Of a stretch of DNA of 64,000 nt, positions 29,546-42,210 are shown piece by piece; position 1 is the first letter of the stretch, and each line of letters starts with the position of its first letter. The DNA lies in NCBI GenBank assembly GCA_963920525.1, contig OY986440.1, forward strand, positions 14,212,764-14,276,763, read 5' to 3'. The position numbers were made by a program, and so were the translations under genes. The notes under the pieces were generated by a model. That model worked only from the letters and a program-made list of their open reading frames with translations, had not been told where the DNA came from and made no database searches. Source of the stretch: Dichetophora obliterata (taxonomy: Eukaryota > Arthropoda > Insecta > Diptera > Sciomyzidae).

Positions 29546-30860
29546 AAACTAGTAAGGAAATATCTTCGACTGAATTGAAGTTAAAATACCCCCATTGCCG
29601 TATTTTAAATTAATTGAAGTTTTTTTAATATTTACAATTATGATTACGTCATTTTGTATTTTCAGTTTTTTTTTAAAACTTTCAATTATCAAGTGGATAG
29701 TTAAAACAAATTTGAAAAATTTTAAGCCATTGTATTAATTTTTGTGGAAATTAAGGGGATTGTACTGATTTCATAAAGTCACTTTGTATGGGAGGTAGCT
29801 GTGGTTTTCATTTAATTTTTCCAAATTTCATAATTAAGGTACATATTAATAGTTACAGCTCATGTGCAAAATTTGAAGTCACTAGATGTATTTTTGTGAG
29901 ATTTAAAGAGATTTTACCGTTTTGGTAACCTCACTTTGTGTGGGAGGTAGCCATGGTTTTCATTCGATTTTTCCAAATTTCATATTTGCCAAATTTGAAG
30001 TCATTAGCTTAATTTTTGTGAGATTTAAAGAGATATTACCGTTGTGGAAACCTCAGTTTGTATGGGAGGTAGCCATGGTTTTCATTAGATTTTTCCAAAT
30101 TTCATACTTGCAAAATTTGAAGTCACTAGATTCATTTTTGTGAGATTTGAAGAGATTTTACCGTTTTGGTAACCTCACTTTGTATGGGAGATAGCCTTGG
30201 TTTTCATCTGATTTTTCTAAATTTCATATTTGCCATATTTGAAGTCATTAGCTTAATTTTTGTGAGATTTAAAGAGATATTACCGTTTTGGTAACCTCAG
30301 TTTGTATGGGAGGTAGCCATGATTTTCATCGATTTTTCCAAATTTCATATTTGCCAAATTTGAAATCATTAGCTTAATTTTTGTGAGATTTAAAGAGATA
30401 TTACCGTTTTGGTAACCTCAGTTTATATGGGAGGTAGCTGTGGTTTTCATTTGTTTTTTCTAAATTTCATAATTAAGGACATATTAATAGTTACAGCTCA
30501 TGTGCAAAATTTGAAGTCACTAGATGTATTTTTGTGAGATTTAAAGAGATTTTACCGTTTTGGTAACCTCACTTTGTATGGCAGGTAGCCATGGTTTTCA
30601 TTCGATTTTTCCAAATTTCATATTTGCCAAATTTGAAGTCATTAGCTTAATTTTTGTGATACTTAAAGAGATATTACCGTTTTGGTAACCTCACTTTGTA
30701 TGGGAGGTAGACGTGATTTTTATTCGATTTTTACAAATTTCATATTTGCAAAATTTGAAGTCACTAGATGTATTTTTGTGAGATTTAAAGAGATTTACCG
30801 TTTTGGTAACCTCACTTTGTATAGGAGGTAGACGTGGTCTTCATCCAAATTTCATACTTA
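29546..30860 (+). mobile_element. Helentron-like composite with 120-bp minisatellite
   Basis: A conserved block (CTAGTAAGGAAATATCTTCG, then AAAATACCCCC and GCCGTATTTT, 29548-29615) is followed after a spacer by at least nine units centred on TGTATGGGAGGTAG, near 29785, 29941, 30061, 30183, 30305, 30426, 30577, 30700 and 30820. Spacing is 120-123, except for two steps of about 150 where an extra block (ATTAATAGTTACAGCTCATG) is inserted. The same block-plus-minisatellite order occurs in inverse orientation at 57000-57683. Non-autonomous Helentron/DINE-like elements carry such internal arrays; assignment to that group is inference. Confidence 0.65.
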
Positions 30861-30966
30861 AAGTTTGAAATATGTTTGGGTCAGGAATGGTAGTTTTTAT
30901 GAGGAAAAGGGATGGTGACAATTTCATTGTTATAAATAAGCTTTACGAATTGATAATAATGATGAT

Positions 30967-32655
30967 TTGTTCAGCATCCCTTTTGCCAACTGCAGCAATA
31001 TTCATTCTCAAGACCTATGCTATGACCAACACTATTCAAATAATTGTTTAATTCTTCATCAAAACATTAGAAGTATGCGTAAAAATTTCGACAATTTATT
31101 GCTGCATTTAGAATCTTTTTTGAATAAGCCTGCAAATATTTTCTTAACTGAAGTTTGGATATATAGTAACGAAAAATCGCTGTTGAATATTAATGGTTAC
31201 AATTTTATAGCTAATTGTAATAATACTTATGCATCTGGCGGTGTTGCTGCTTTTGTTCATTGTGGTATAAGTTTCGAGCATTTTTGTTTTTATATCCGTA
31301 GTTGTGATGTTTTAAAGGTAATATGTTCAATAAATAATATGAAATTCACATTCTTGTGCAATTTTAGGTTTACTGATAGTTTTATTTTGCTTGATATTTT
31401 TCTCAATGACATAGTCACTCTTTTGGATAATGATAACCATACCAATGTCTTTATTCTTGAAAGCAATATTCACAGTGACAGATACTTATTTCAACTTTCT
31501 TCCTTTGGCCTAGAATCATGTATAAACCAGCCTCGTATATCTTCATTGTCTGAAACTTGTCTTGACCACATATTTGTTCGTCTTGAAAACTGTAATTTGT
31601 CTCTTTATAGTTCGGTGATCGACTTTCAGATTTCTGATCATTGTTTAACTGCCAAGTAACGAAAAATTATTTGTCTATCTCTCCTTCTATTTATACATCT
31701 ACTGATCTTAGGTTATTAAACAATTCTCTTCGTTTTGAAACTTGGGTTACAGTTTATAATGAATCCAATGCCTCTAAAGCGTATACTGCTTTTATTAAGC
31801 AACTTGTTAAGCATGTTGAAAGTTGTACAAAAACTTTAAGGAACAAGAATCGCGAATTGAAAAAAATTAAACCTTGGATAACGAATGACTTGCTTCATAA
31901 AATATAGGCCAAAAACAACCTATTTAAGCGTAAAAAAAGATTTCCAAATGATGCTTTACTTAATTCTTTTTATAAAGCTATTTGTAAAGGAGTGTCTAAA
32001 GTTGTAACGTTATACAAGAATAACTTCTACTGTGATGAATTCCAAAAACCAAAAGGTGACATTCGTAAAGAATGGAAATTCGTAAATAATATACTTAATA
32101 AAGGGACAAATAATGAAACCATTCAAACATTGTTTATAAATAATTTACCTGTTTCCAATCCAAAAATTCTAGCAGATAGTTTTAACAAATTTTTTGTTTC
32201 AATAGGTATCAATACTGATATGTCCTTGAGTTCTTGTTTGTCCAGTGAACCCTATTTATCTAAGAGTTTTTTTATGATGCAATTTCTTCGTTTGAGGTTT
32301 ATAAAATTATTATGTCGTTAAAAAATTCGAATTATGCTTCTAATTACTATTTTACTAATAAATTCATTAAGAAAATATATTTTAATAATTATAGTTTAAT
32401 TTAAGTGTTGAGACAGGTATATTTCCGAGTGATATGAAGATGGCTGAGGTAATTCCTCTCTTTAAGAAAGGTGATCGTACCAATATTAACAACTACAGAC
32501 CCATATCGCACCTTCCGGTGTTTGAAAAAGCTATTAAGGCTCGTATCGTAAAATTTTTAGAAAATAATTGTCTGTTTAGTAAATGTCAGTATGGGTTTAG
32601 ATCTGGTCTGTCAACAGAAGATGCTCTTTTGAATTTTTGCTCAAATGTCTACTCA
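30967..32655 (+). pseudogene. Decayed CR1-like LINE (endonuclease and RT remnants)
   Basis: Several frames in different phases make one broken element. 30967-31659 encodes an apurinic-type endonuclease (HQNIRSMRKNFD near the start, SDH near the end). 31641-32321 covers the linker region with FNKFFVSIG. 32434-32650 holds the start of a reverse transcriptase (AEVIPLFKKGD, NYRPIS, QYGFR.G.ST). About 100 bases around 32320-32430 are too decayed to read. The catalytic YADD part is missing, cut off at about 32655 by a different element. No ATG supports the first frame. Clade assignment by motif flavour only. Confidence 0.7.
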
Positions 32656-33318
32656 TATAAGACTGATATGTGCGCACGCTCCGACAGAAGACAAGGATGT
32701 TGAGACCAAGGAAATTTTCTACGAGCGCCTTGAAAATGCTTACGAGCGCTGCCCCCGTCACGACATAAAAATCGTGCTTGGTGACTTCAACGCTAAGATG
32801 GCAAGGAAAATATATTTGGTCCAACAGTCGGAAAGTTTAGCCTCCACGACAACACCTCCGATAACGGAATGAGGCTGATTGATCTAGCCGCAGCACGAAA
32901 CATGGTCGTAAATAGCACTAGATTCAAGCATCTCAATATTCATAAAGCCTCCTGGATGTCCACTGATCAAAAAACCAAAAACCAAATTGATCACGTTTTG
33001 ATCGACGGAAGACACTCTTCCAGTGTATTGGATGTACGCACGATCCGTGGTGCAAACATTGACTCAGATCACTATCTTGTCGCAGCCAAGATCCGTACAC
33101 GTCTGTGTGCAGCTAAGAATACACGCAATCCTACACAGAGAAAGCTAGACGCCGAAGCTTTCGCCACTCGACTCTCACTCCTGCTTCAAAGCACTCCTCC
33201 AATCGATGATGTATGCGCGCAGTGGACACACATTTCCAATTCCATGTGTGTGGCTGCTGAAGAGGTGATTGTCTACCACCGCCCTCGCCGAAACCAGTGG
33301 TACGACAGGTATCCGCAA
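32656..33318 (+). pseudogene. RTE-type LINE endonuclease fragment
   Basis: Reading starts abruptly with CAHAPTEDKD and continues through YERCPRHDIKIVLGDFNAK. It shifts frame at about 32800-32865, then resumes with RLIDLAAARNMVV, NQIDHVLIDGRHSSSVLDVR and DSDHYLVAAKIRTRL before ending near NQWYD. These are the endonuclease motifs of RTE-clade LINEs (GDFN, ID, SDH). The fragment covers most of the endonuclease and no RT. It joins the CR1-like remnant without spacer. Confidence 0.8.
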
Positions 33319-33595
33319 AAAAAAACACAAAAAAAATGTCGTTTACAATGTTATTCGCGATTATGCTTCAATTTCTAGCTTCTTGTTCATGGTTGCTCGT
33401 ATCTGGCTGTTCATCTTAAACTTCCCGCCTTTAGCTTACGTTACTTTTTGTCAGAGATGTTTTTAGTTCGGGCAATTTTTTGATTTTATTAGAATTATCT
33501 TAGAGGAGACTAAATTTGTTTTGATAATTAAGATACGCATTATTTCTTTTTAAAATTAGAAAGGTACGTTTTTACCCATAGTAACAATTTAAGAA
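33319..33595. other. Spacer
   Basis: AT-rich DNA with no recognised feature. Confidence 0.4.
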
Positions 33596-33597
33596 TA

Positions 33598-33815
33598 GGG
33601 TATTCACGATTCAGTACACTACCAGTGCAGCTGAGGACTTGAGCACTTTACAAAAACAAAGTACACGTACGTCAAAAAGTGCTTTTCTACTGTAGCCTCA
33701 AACTTGAGGACTTGAGCTTTAAAAACGTGATAGTGGTGTGTTCACGAAAACCTAACTGCACAAGTGCACAAGTCCTCAACTGCACATGCAAGTGCACTTG
33801 AATCTTGAATACCCC
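33598..33815. mobile_element. MITE with GGGTATTCA terminal inverted repeats
   Basis: The left end GGGTATTCACGATTCAG pairs with the right end, whose complement is GGGGTATTCAAGATTCAA. The match continues inward through GTGCAGYTGAGGACTTG.GCAC, giving arms of about 50 bases. TA lies immediately outside both ends. No coding capacity. Confidence 0.7.
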
Positions 33816-33818
33816 TAT

Positions 33819-34444
33819 TTATTTTTAGTAAGATTTTGGTTAAAAAAGTACGTACTTAGTCCAAAAGGTACATTTTTCTCAATCAAAAAGGTAGACTTTA
33901 AATTTCTCTCATGGCATAACTGTCATACATACCGTTATGTACTTGGCACCAGCTTGGGTTGACTAAAGGCGCGACTCGACTGCACACGCGACTCCGCCTA
34001 GCAACTACGAAATATTTAAATTCGGTTTACACACACCAAGACATACAAATTCAATACATTTTACGTAAGGTCTGGCCAGACCTCTTACTGTTGCATTCAC
34101 GAAACGACATAAAAAGACAAATTTATCAATACTAAAACAATTCTTTTCGATTTTCGGTAGTTTCGTTGTGTTCTTCTCTTCGTGCCTGACAAAATCATGC
34201 AACCATTCCACTCTCCATAGAAAAACAAAAAAGTCGCCTACATTCAAAAGGTCGAAAGGCCTGGCCAGACCTCATCCTGAATCTGGGGGTTAAATAGTAA
34301 ACTAACAACATGTTGGGTTTCAGTCAAATTTTTATATTTTTAAGCTTTATGGGCAGCCCATACCATAAACAGGTGTTGGACAAACATAAAATTAAATATT
34401 AATATATAAAATATGATTTTTTTTTTGCTTGAAAATTTGTGACT
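33819..34444. other. Spacer with a GGTCTGGCCAGACC palindrome pair
   Basis: The perfect 16-base palindrome AGGTCTGGCCAGACCT (about 34069-34084) is nearly repeated as AGGCCTGGCCAGACCT near 34258, about 190 bases apart, with CTC following both. The pair may mark the ends of a small element. No gene is supported. Confidence 0.4.
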
Positions 34445-34545
34445 TAACCCTAACCGTCCTGATAACAATTATATACGTTGACTCCTGATACGGGTACCTG
34501 GGTACCCGTGTGTAATTTGTATGGGAACACTGAAAATCATAGATA
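34445..34545. repeat. Dispersed repeat 'TAACCCTAACCGTCCTGATAAC', copy 1
   Basis: The block runs from TAACCCTAACCGTCCTGATA through TACGTTGACTCC and GTATGGGAACACTG to AATCATAG. The same series occurs at 37910-38001, and an inverse relative of its left end (TCAGGAGGGCTAGGGTTA) at 40113-40148. It also contains two GGTACC-type palindromes. Not a coding feature. Confidence 0.6.
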
Positions 34546-37500
34546 AGACATGTCCGACATGAGAATATACTGCCGGAAATGTCAAAACGAAGCAAAACTT
34601 TTTATTTCTTTTCTTTTGTTTCCATTCGCCACACAGCTGAATTCGACAGACATGGCAGTATGGAGAGTGAGCATAGTCAGCGCTGCAGCTACCTCTATCC
34701 TTATACCATGGCTGTGCATAAAAAGAAAAGAAAAGATAGGAGAGCAACATGTAACTTATTGAAACTCTCGCAACACAACCGCACGAAAAGAAAACGATTA
34801 AGCAATGCGTGGTAGCTGGGATGATTTTCTAAAAATCTTAACACTTTAATTATATATACTAATTATTAAAATTTCAAAGATTTTTTGAAAGAAAAATACC
34901 CCTAAAATATTTTGTACAACAAATATAATATTTTAAAAAAAATTTCATAAAAATCAGCGCAGTACTTTTAGAGTAAAATGGTAGCATTAAATTTGCACTT
35001 CACTTTTATATATCAGATTAATGGCAAGATTAAAGACTAAAGTGAAGCAAAAATACAACAACAAATGTGAGAGCTAGTGATTTTTTCCTTTTCATATTGA
35101 AAAAACTTTGTTGTTGTTGTTGTTTCTTTGGAAAGATTCGTTAGAACAATTAATTGTTCTAACTTTGACCTAAAGCTCAATAAACGATTTTAAACTATCA
35201 AACAACTCGAATTTGTATTTAAAATCAAGCATGATTTAAACTATCAAACATTTAGAATTTGTATTTAAATCATATAAAATCAACATAATAAATAACAAGG
35301 TCATTAAGAAAAAACTTTATTTAAATTTAATATTATTAATATAAAAGTTAAATAAAGGGACCCCTGCGGTAAGCATATAAGGTGGATAGCTTCAGTGGTT
35401 CAGCCGCGAGGCTTTTATATATTATGCAGATATCTGCACCCCAGCGCTACCTATACGGTCGAAATTCCGTCAAAATCTTTTTTTTATCTAAACTATGATA
35501 TGGTGTGAATTTGAATCAAATCGGTCCATAAATAATAATTTTCGTGATATCCAAAAGAATTGTATGGATGTGCTCTTGCAATTCTAATTCATTATTTAAA
35601 CTAGTATCGCCTGTGGTCGAAATTCGACCAAATCAAAGTCGATTTGTCTGTTGTTTTTTTTTTATTTTTATTGAAAAAAGTTTAGCAACGTTAAAAACAT
35701 TAAATTGAGAAATGCTTTTGGCTAATACAATTTCACAATTAGTTTTACATACTCTGTAAGGCCTGTAATCAGAAGCATTCCTGAATAAATAATGAATGCA
35801 ACTTATTTTTTTTACCAATAAATTCGTGAAGATTAGCTCCCGTTTTAATTAAAGTTCGTCAAAAGACCAAGAAATTTGGCGTCTCTTTCATGCTGCATGC
35901 ATGAGACAATGGCTGAAATCACACGAGAAGCAAATGCCGAAATGAATCCAAATTTGATTTTGTTTTTCCAGCTAAAAACTAAACGAACTCTCTGCAAGAG
36001 CGAAAATAAACTGCAAGCGTAATCAAAATTTTGATGCCGCTCAATCATCTGCTCAATTAGACCAACATACATTATTACAATATCTCGCTCTCAGCATTTA
36101 GTTTGGTTACGATTTAAGCAATCCGAGCTTGCAAATTTGATCCTCTCGCCGCAAAATCTTAAACATATCCCAATACTCAGCCGTTATAATAAAAAACGTT
36201 GAACAAAACAAATATGCAGTGAGGGGACTACCGATCCAAGTAAGAACTAAAATCTATGATATAACAGTTGTTTTTTAAAGTAGGCGTGTCAAGTTTTTTT
36301 ATATAGTGACCACTTCTTTGACCCATAGCACCTACATACTAAGGATCTATAGTAATAAAACTAATTTTCTATTTGTTTGTTTGTTTGGTATTTGTACAAA
36401 TCTAAACGGCTCAAAGGGTTTCGCTCAAAGTTGATATACATATTGAGTGCATCTAGTGATGGGAAATAAAAATTATACGATTAATCGAAGGGATCGATTA
36501 TTAATTGCAATTAATTGGAGCAAAATTAACCGAATATCCGAGTAATCGCAAAAATTTATAAGAACCTTAAAAAACCGACTTTAAAACCACTACAAAGCAA
36601 AAAATTGATTTTTTACATCAATTTCTTTGCCTTATTTATTAAGTAATATATGTATTATTATGTTGTATATGTAATTGTTTTATTTTTTCTGATTTGTCTT
36701 ATTATAATAATTTATATCAATTTCTTTATGAATAAAAGCATTAAAAAGTTTTTCTTTCGTCCTTTTTAGTGAATATGAAGAGTTATTAATTTTTTAAAGT
36801 TTGGTTTGTTTTTAATATCAGTGTTTTTCAAATTTGAGTAAATTTTTGAAGTTTTTGTTTTTTTAAATAATTCCCATATTGCGAACAATTTCGGATTTGC
36901 AGCTTTTTCATAAAACATCGTTACTTAAAAGTGAGAAAAAAAACGACATGAAAATCAAAGTTTTGACTATCGATGCAAATATTTCCGCTGTTTTTAAATA
37001 TTTATTTTATTTAAATTCTTTTTTGCTCAAAGTGTCAATAAAAGCACTCAACAAAAATAGTTTGAAATGTACCGTTGGGTCAGTGTATATTTTTTTTTTA
37101 ACATGCGCGACATGGCTTCAACTTGAAAATGTTAAAAAAATTCCAAAAATGGTGAAATTCTTCGAATTTTGATTTCAAATTTCAACTTCGGTTTCAAAAT
37201 AGAATAAATTTTCAAACTTCTAATTTGCTCCCGAAATTCAAATATACAATCAATTTGCTATTTAGATCCATAAACAAATATTTGTTTTAAATTGTTTTAC
37301 CTACAAAATGTTTTTTAAAAATATCGTGTTTTTCCAAAATCCAACAATCACAATTCTTTGTGGTCTGCTGCACGTAAAATGCGCCATATGTTGCATGGAC
37401 CTATCAAATTAAAAAAATAATTAGATTTGTTTGTTTCTATTGAATAACAGTTTTTTAGCGGGTTATTGTTAAAATCGGTCTAGTTGGTATTATATGTTAT

Positions 37501-37633
37501 CTAGACCTTTTATAATCAACATCAATGTTTAAGTACATATTCCAAAAATATCACAAAAACAACCATCAAAATGTTTGTCGCGAATAGATCGCAGTGGATT
37601 TCGAAAAACTGCAGTGACGCAGTAAAACATTAA
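34546..37633. other. AT-rich intergenic DNA
   Basis: No gene is supported. Items seen: TTG/AAC trinucleotide runs near 35060-35130, a short repeated segment (ACTATCAAACA..TAGAATTTGTATTTAAA, near 35195 and 35240), and AATTAATCGATT-like palindromic motifs at 36470-36550. The short frames here have unbiased composition and often no ATG. Confidence 0.4.
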
Positions 37634-37857
37634 GGCCCCTATTATGTATTACAACTCAACTTAAGTTGACTAGATTCAACTAATTTTTTTTCTCATAATT
37701 TATTACATACATTCCAGTTGAACTATGTTGTTTGAAAATTCTTAAAAGATTAAGGCAAACTACATGGTTCAACTAAAATAAATGTAATACGTTATATGAA
37801 AAAAAAATTAGTTGAATCTAGTCAACTTAAGTTGAGTTATTTTACATAATAGGGGCC
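37634..37857. mobile_element. PIF/Harbinger-like MITE
   Basis: GGCCCCTATTATGTA at the left is the inverse of TACATAATAGGGGCC at the right. The arms extend about 80 bases through CAACTTAAGTTGACTAGATT and CAACTAATTTTTTTT with few mismatches. TAA occurs immediately outside on both sides (37631-37633 and 37858-37860), fitting the TWA target site of PIF/Harbinger elements. No coding capacity. Confidence 0.78.
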
Positions 37858-37909
37858 TAAATTTTGCTAAAAATCGCAGTGAAGTCCATACACTGATCGT
37901 GCACATTTT

Positions 37910-38001
37910 TAACCCTAACCGTCCTGATAACATTTACATACGTTGACTCCAGTGTTCCCATACCGTGTGTGTTTGGTATGGGAACACTGACAATCATAGA
38001 T
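37910..38001. repeat. Dispersed repeat 'TAACCCTAACCGTCCTGATAAC', copy 2
   Basis: Matches 34445-34545 in order and orientation, including TACGTTGACTCC and GGTATGGGAACACTGA.AATCATAG. Confidence 0.6.
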
Positions 38002-38277
38002 TGTGCATGGTACTGTTTAGGTCTAGCGTGATGTGAAGACACCCATCGGGGAAAAAAGCACTCCAAAGGCCTTTTTTAGTGCTTGCAAGTCAGCTGAAAG
38101 CGCTGACCCAACGTATGACACACCATTGTAATTTTAACATTGCATGTCATTAAAAAAGAGCAATTCAATTTAGCTGACTATGAATTGCTTCAAAAGGCCT
38201 CCTGTGCAAAGCTTTGGGTCAGCAGTTCATCGAATTCTTTTTGATTTGCCTACCTCAAAAAGAAACTTGCTGAGAGG

Positions 38278-38313
<36 letters not shown>

Positions 38314-38420
38314 AATTTTTTATTTCTTCGAAAATAAGGGTTAGAATTTGCAACCGTCGATACTGCTTCAAAAGGCCTTCATTGGATAGCTTTGGGTCAG
38401 CAGTTGGTTATTATTTTTAA
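38002..38420. repeat. Short local repeats and (GA)n
   Basis: TGCTTCAAAAGGCCT followed by TAGCTTTGGGTCAGCAGTT-type sequence occurs near 38187 and again near 38362; a partial inverse (GCGCTGACCCAA) lies near 38099. A GA-rich run of about 44 bases (38271-38314) lies between them. No gene is supported. Confidence 0.55.
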
Positions 38421-41400
38421 AAATCTACATTTTGCTGAAACAATAAATACAGCAATGGTTTCAATTGAATTTTGCGATACCTCACACGCGCAATTGTATC
38501 AAACAACTGATTATTTGCATGCCGTGTTTTTTTTTCTTTGTTCGGTTTTTTTTATTCGTTTTTTCTTGTGTCCGTTACTGAGCACTCTCAATGTACTGTT
38601 CACTGGCACAACAACAAAAATAAGTGCTGTCGTTTTGCTCCTGTAGGAAGCTGCTGACATGCCGGCCCGTTGGGCAATGATCGGCTGTGTATGTGGGTTT
38701 GTGAATGTTTAATTGTGTGCTCTGAGCTCGTCATTTCATCGCGTTGTCAGTTCGTGTTTAGGTTTCAGCTCGTATAGTTGAATAACTTTGGTTCGATTTT
38801 ATAACATTTTTTCGATGTCGCGCAAACGAAATGTATCTTTTATCGAAATGAAAGTTTCTGAAAGCAAATATTCTAGCGCAGTGACATAATATATTGCTAC
38901 ACAAAGTGCTACCGGGCCATTAGACCCCACTTAAGCCCCCATAACCAGAAAAAATGTACCATCATCGAGTTCTTTGGACAATTTACCATGACGAAATGGT
39001 TATCTAAATATCTCCGCGTAGGTTATGTTGGCCAATCAGCAACGAGTTAGGGGAATTAGACTCGTTGCGACCCTGGGATAAAATAAAACTTACATCCAAG
39101 AGAGCTATGACCACACCCCACAGACGATATAGGAAAACCCCGATATGCATTTAACAAAAATTGAACTTTTATCTGTTGTAACCAGGAAGCGGTTTTCGTT
39201 TTTCGTCAATCATGAATTACTCACGAAGAGTGCCAACAGTAAATGGAAAAGGGGGCATAAATGTCTTATACAACAAATACAAAGGCTGATTATACGTAAT
39301 GGACCAGATGTTGTCTAAATGTAGCACCAAACGTAAAACAAATATATGGCCATTTTTTGCAACATGATCGACGTGGCTGCATTGGGTGCATTTTGTATCT
39401 ATTCTAGCATTCATGCAAATGCGTAAAAAAAAGACGAAACTCTCGTTGAGAGAAAACTGAGAGAAAACTGGTCGATTGCCATCGAAGAGTCGTTTGCGTG
39501 GCTATTGATCCCAAATTATTCAACAACTGTGCGTCCATTTTAAACACAATTGCCGACAGTAAACAAACGAATTAAATTTCCAAATTTTAGTCTAATGCGA
39601 CGCAATCCTTTTGAAATATAGCATTTTTATTGATTTGTGTTCGGTTAAAGGTGGGTGTGGCAAAATTTCTTAAGCCATCTCGTACTTGAAACAAATAGAC
39701 TGCCAAAATTTCAGCTCGAATGACCTAGTATTTTCGGAGTCTATAGACATCACACAGATAGACGAACAGGATTACAGAAAGTGTTTTGCTTTTTATGCAT
39801 CCAGATAATACTATAAAGTTTGTATTAAAACAATTTAAAATCCCTAATAATAAATAATGAAATAAAAAAACAGACTTAAAAGAAACATAAAATTACTTTT
39901 ATATCACATTCTTCATACAAAATGTGTGAACAAATTTACGGGTATCCGGGTACCCTTATCAGGTGGGTAAGGAATATTCGACTTTGGATCGACTCTACAA
40001 CCAACCAAGAAATTAAAAAAAACGATAGAAAACGACTATTTATGACATCCGATGGAACCTCAAGTTTGTAACACTTTTGGCTTGAAAGATATTTGACTTC
40101 AAAGTCGTTTCTGGTACCCAGGTACTCGTGTCAGGAGGGCTAGGGTTAAGTAAATTTGACAGCTTAGTCGGCAGCTCAAAAATATAAAAAATATTCTCAA
40201 AGTCTATTTGCAAATCTTGTTGGATTTAGAGTCGTGCACTCAAAAAGGTAGGATTTAAGAATACACACTTCTTGAATTAACTCCTTTTTTTTTGTCTTGA
40301 GGTTCATTTGCATCTTAGGCTTAAGTTGTAAATAACTGATTCGCTCAGTTTGGTAAGCAAAACGGCTTTATTTATTGTCATGCACAATTGAAAAAACTCT
40401 CAGTTTTGATTGTTTTGACACACTTTTAATCCTGGAATGCTCTAGTTTTCAAGAAGTGAACCAACCTTCCAAAAGTAAGTCAAGCCACGCACGCAACAAC
40501 AACATAATAGTTATTAAAACAGTGAAATGAAACAATGGCGAAATCTGAAAGCAACAATAGGTAGAAAGAGGAGAGAAAATTTCTTAACTATAGTTAGGAT
40601 TTGAGTTAAGTCTTAGCTCAAGCTGCGAGCTGTTCTGTTCTAAATAGCAGCTAAGCCGTAACAAATACCTGGCGTGAGCTGCTGTTGCTGCAGCCGTAGA
40701 AAGAGTGCAGCATTGTTCTGAAATTTGTTCCAACATCATGCCAGCAATAATAATAACAACAACAGCTTTAACAAAATTAGCTGTCACTGGCAATTTGTTG
40801 CGCCAAACTGAAGGCCGCCTTCACTTATTGTTGCGTTGCTATTGCTGCGCTTTATAGAAACAAATCAGCGAATGTCTTGAATGACAGGCAATTTCTTTAT
40901 TATTTGCAATTGACGTCAGCCACAACAATTACAACAACAACAAAAATACACAACTGTCAGCAACACTTGCCGTCTAAGAGAAAAACTCCCGCGCTATAAA
41001 CTCTGGCTTTGTTTGTTTTGTTTGATATAAATCGACTTTGTCCGATAAGGACGCTCACAGAATTTTTTTTTTTCAAGATGTTTGCTACAGATAAGCAACA
41101 AATTTCTCGCAATTCTTATTAAAGTTTTATTTACCATTGAGTTCTACCAAAATTACTTTTGCACTTGTTTAAGAATGAATGTAATAAAAAAAAGAACCCG
41201 TTTGTTGGTTAACACCTAAACATCTTGTGCGACACTTGCACACACACACACACACACATGCACAATATATTGAAGTGTTTTAGCACCCTCAACAATTTTA
41301 TCAACAAATCGCATTCGTTACGCAACTCGAATTTGAGCACAGCGCGCCGACTAATGATGAATTAGCGCGCAAGGCGCAGCAACATCTCTCTAGGTGCTGA

Positions 41401-41991
41401 CAGCAGCAGCATCAGCAGCAATAGCAACAGAGTCGTCTCCGCGTTCTTGCTCTACTCTACTGTACTCTATTGCATTGTTAACGTTGTCATTCTAAATTCA
41501 AAATTCATAATATTTTTCGTTTTTATCTTTATTTTAAGCGACTGTTACTAATGTTCTTGAGATTTTTTGCACTTGTATATCCTTTTGTTTCTTCCCCCTT
41601 TTAAACGTTTTTCGCTCGTTTGGCTGTTTGCAGTGTATATGTTCCCTTTTTATTTATAATTGCGATATGTTGCTGTTGGTTTTTGTCGCCTTTATGACGT
41701 TGTAAAACGTAACGACAAATAATAAAAAAAAAAAAATGAAAAAATAAAAACATAAAACAAACACGATACGCTTTATCAGAAAACAGAAAAATTCATTGCT
41801 GTATGAAGAGTCGACAATGCTTGACTAATAGGCGCAATTGTTTGTAGTTTGTGTTTAGGGTTAAATATCAATATTCAATGATTGTAAGTTTTTACAAAAC
41901 AAGTGTTTTTATGGACCTGTGTTATATTGAGAAGTAACATTTTCCACTTAAACTAGCTTGATACTGCGATTTTCTTTCTTGGAATTTTATT
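38421..41991. other. AT-rich intergenic DNA
   Basis: No gene is supported. Seen are fragments of dispersed repeats (AGGTGGGTGTGGCAAAATTTC near 39649, with a GTCTATAGACATCACACAGA tail at about 39740), the GGGTACC-bearing relatives at 39939-40148, AAC/CAG trinucleotide runs (40490, 40920 and 41400) and a (CA)10 at 41239-41258. This resembles intron or upstream DNA of a fly gene, but no exon can be named. Confidence 0.4.
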
Positions 41992-42210
41992 CAGGACTGG
42001 ACTGTCCATGAGGCAGTGTAGGCAACTGCCTAGGGGCTCCGCATCGGCAAAGGGCCCCGCGCATCGAGAAAAAAATTCGAAAATGTTTCATCAAGTGAAC
42101 ATTAAATTTGGAGATTTGTATCCTCAATGACAATATTATTGCTTTATTTTTTAACCCACTTCAAAAAGGAGGAGGTTCCCAGGTTCGTTTGTTTTTTTTC
42201 TTTTAATGTA

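Noticed and set aside
29770..30860. CRISPR-like array
   Set aside because: The units are contiguous 120-bp minisatellite copies without unique spacers, in a eukaryotic setting.
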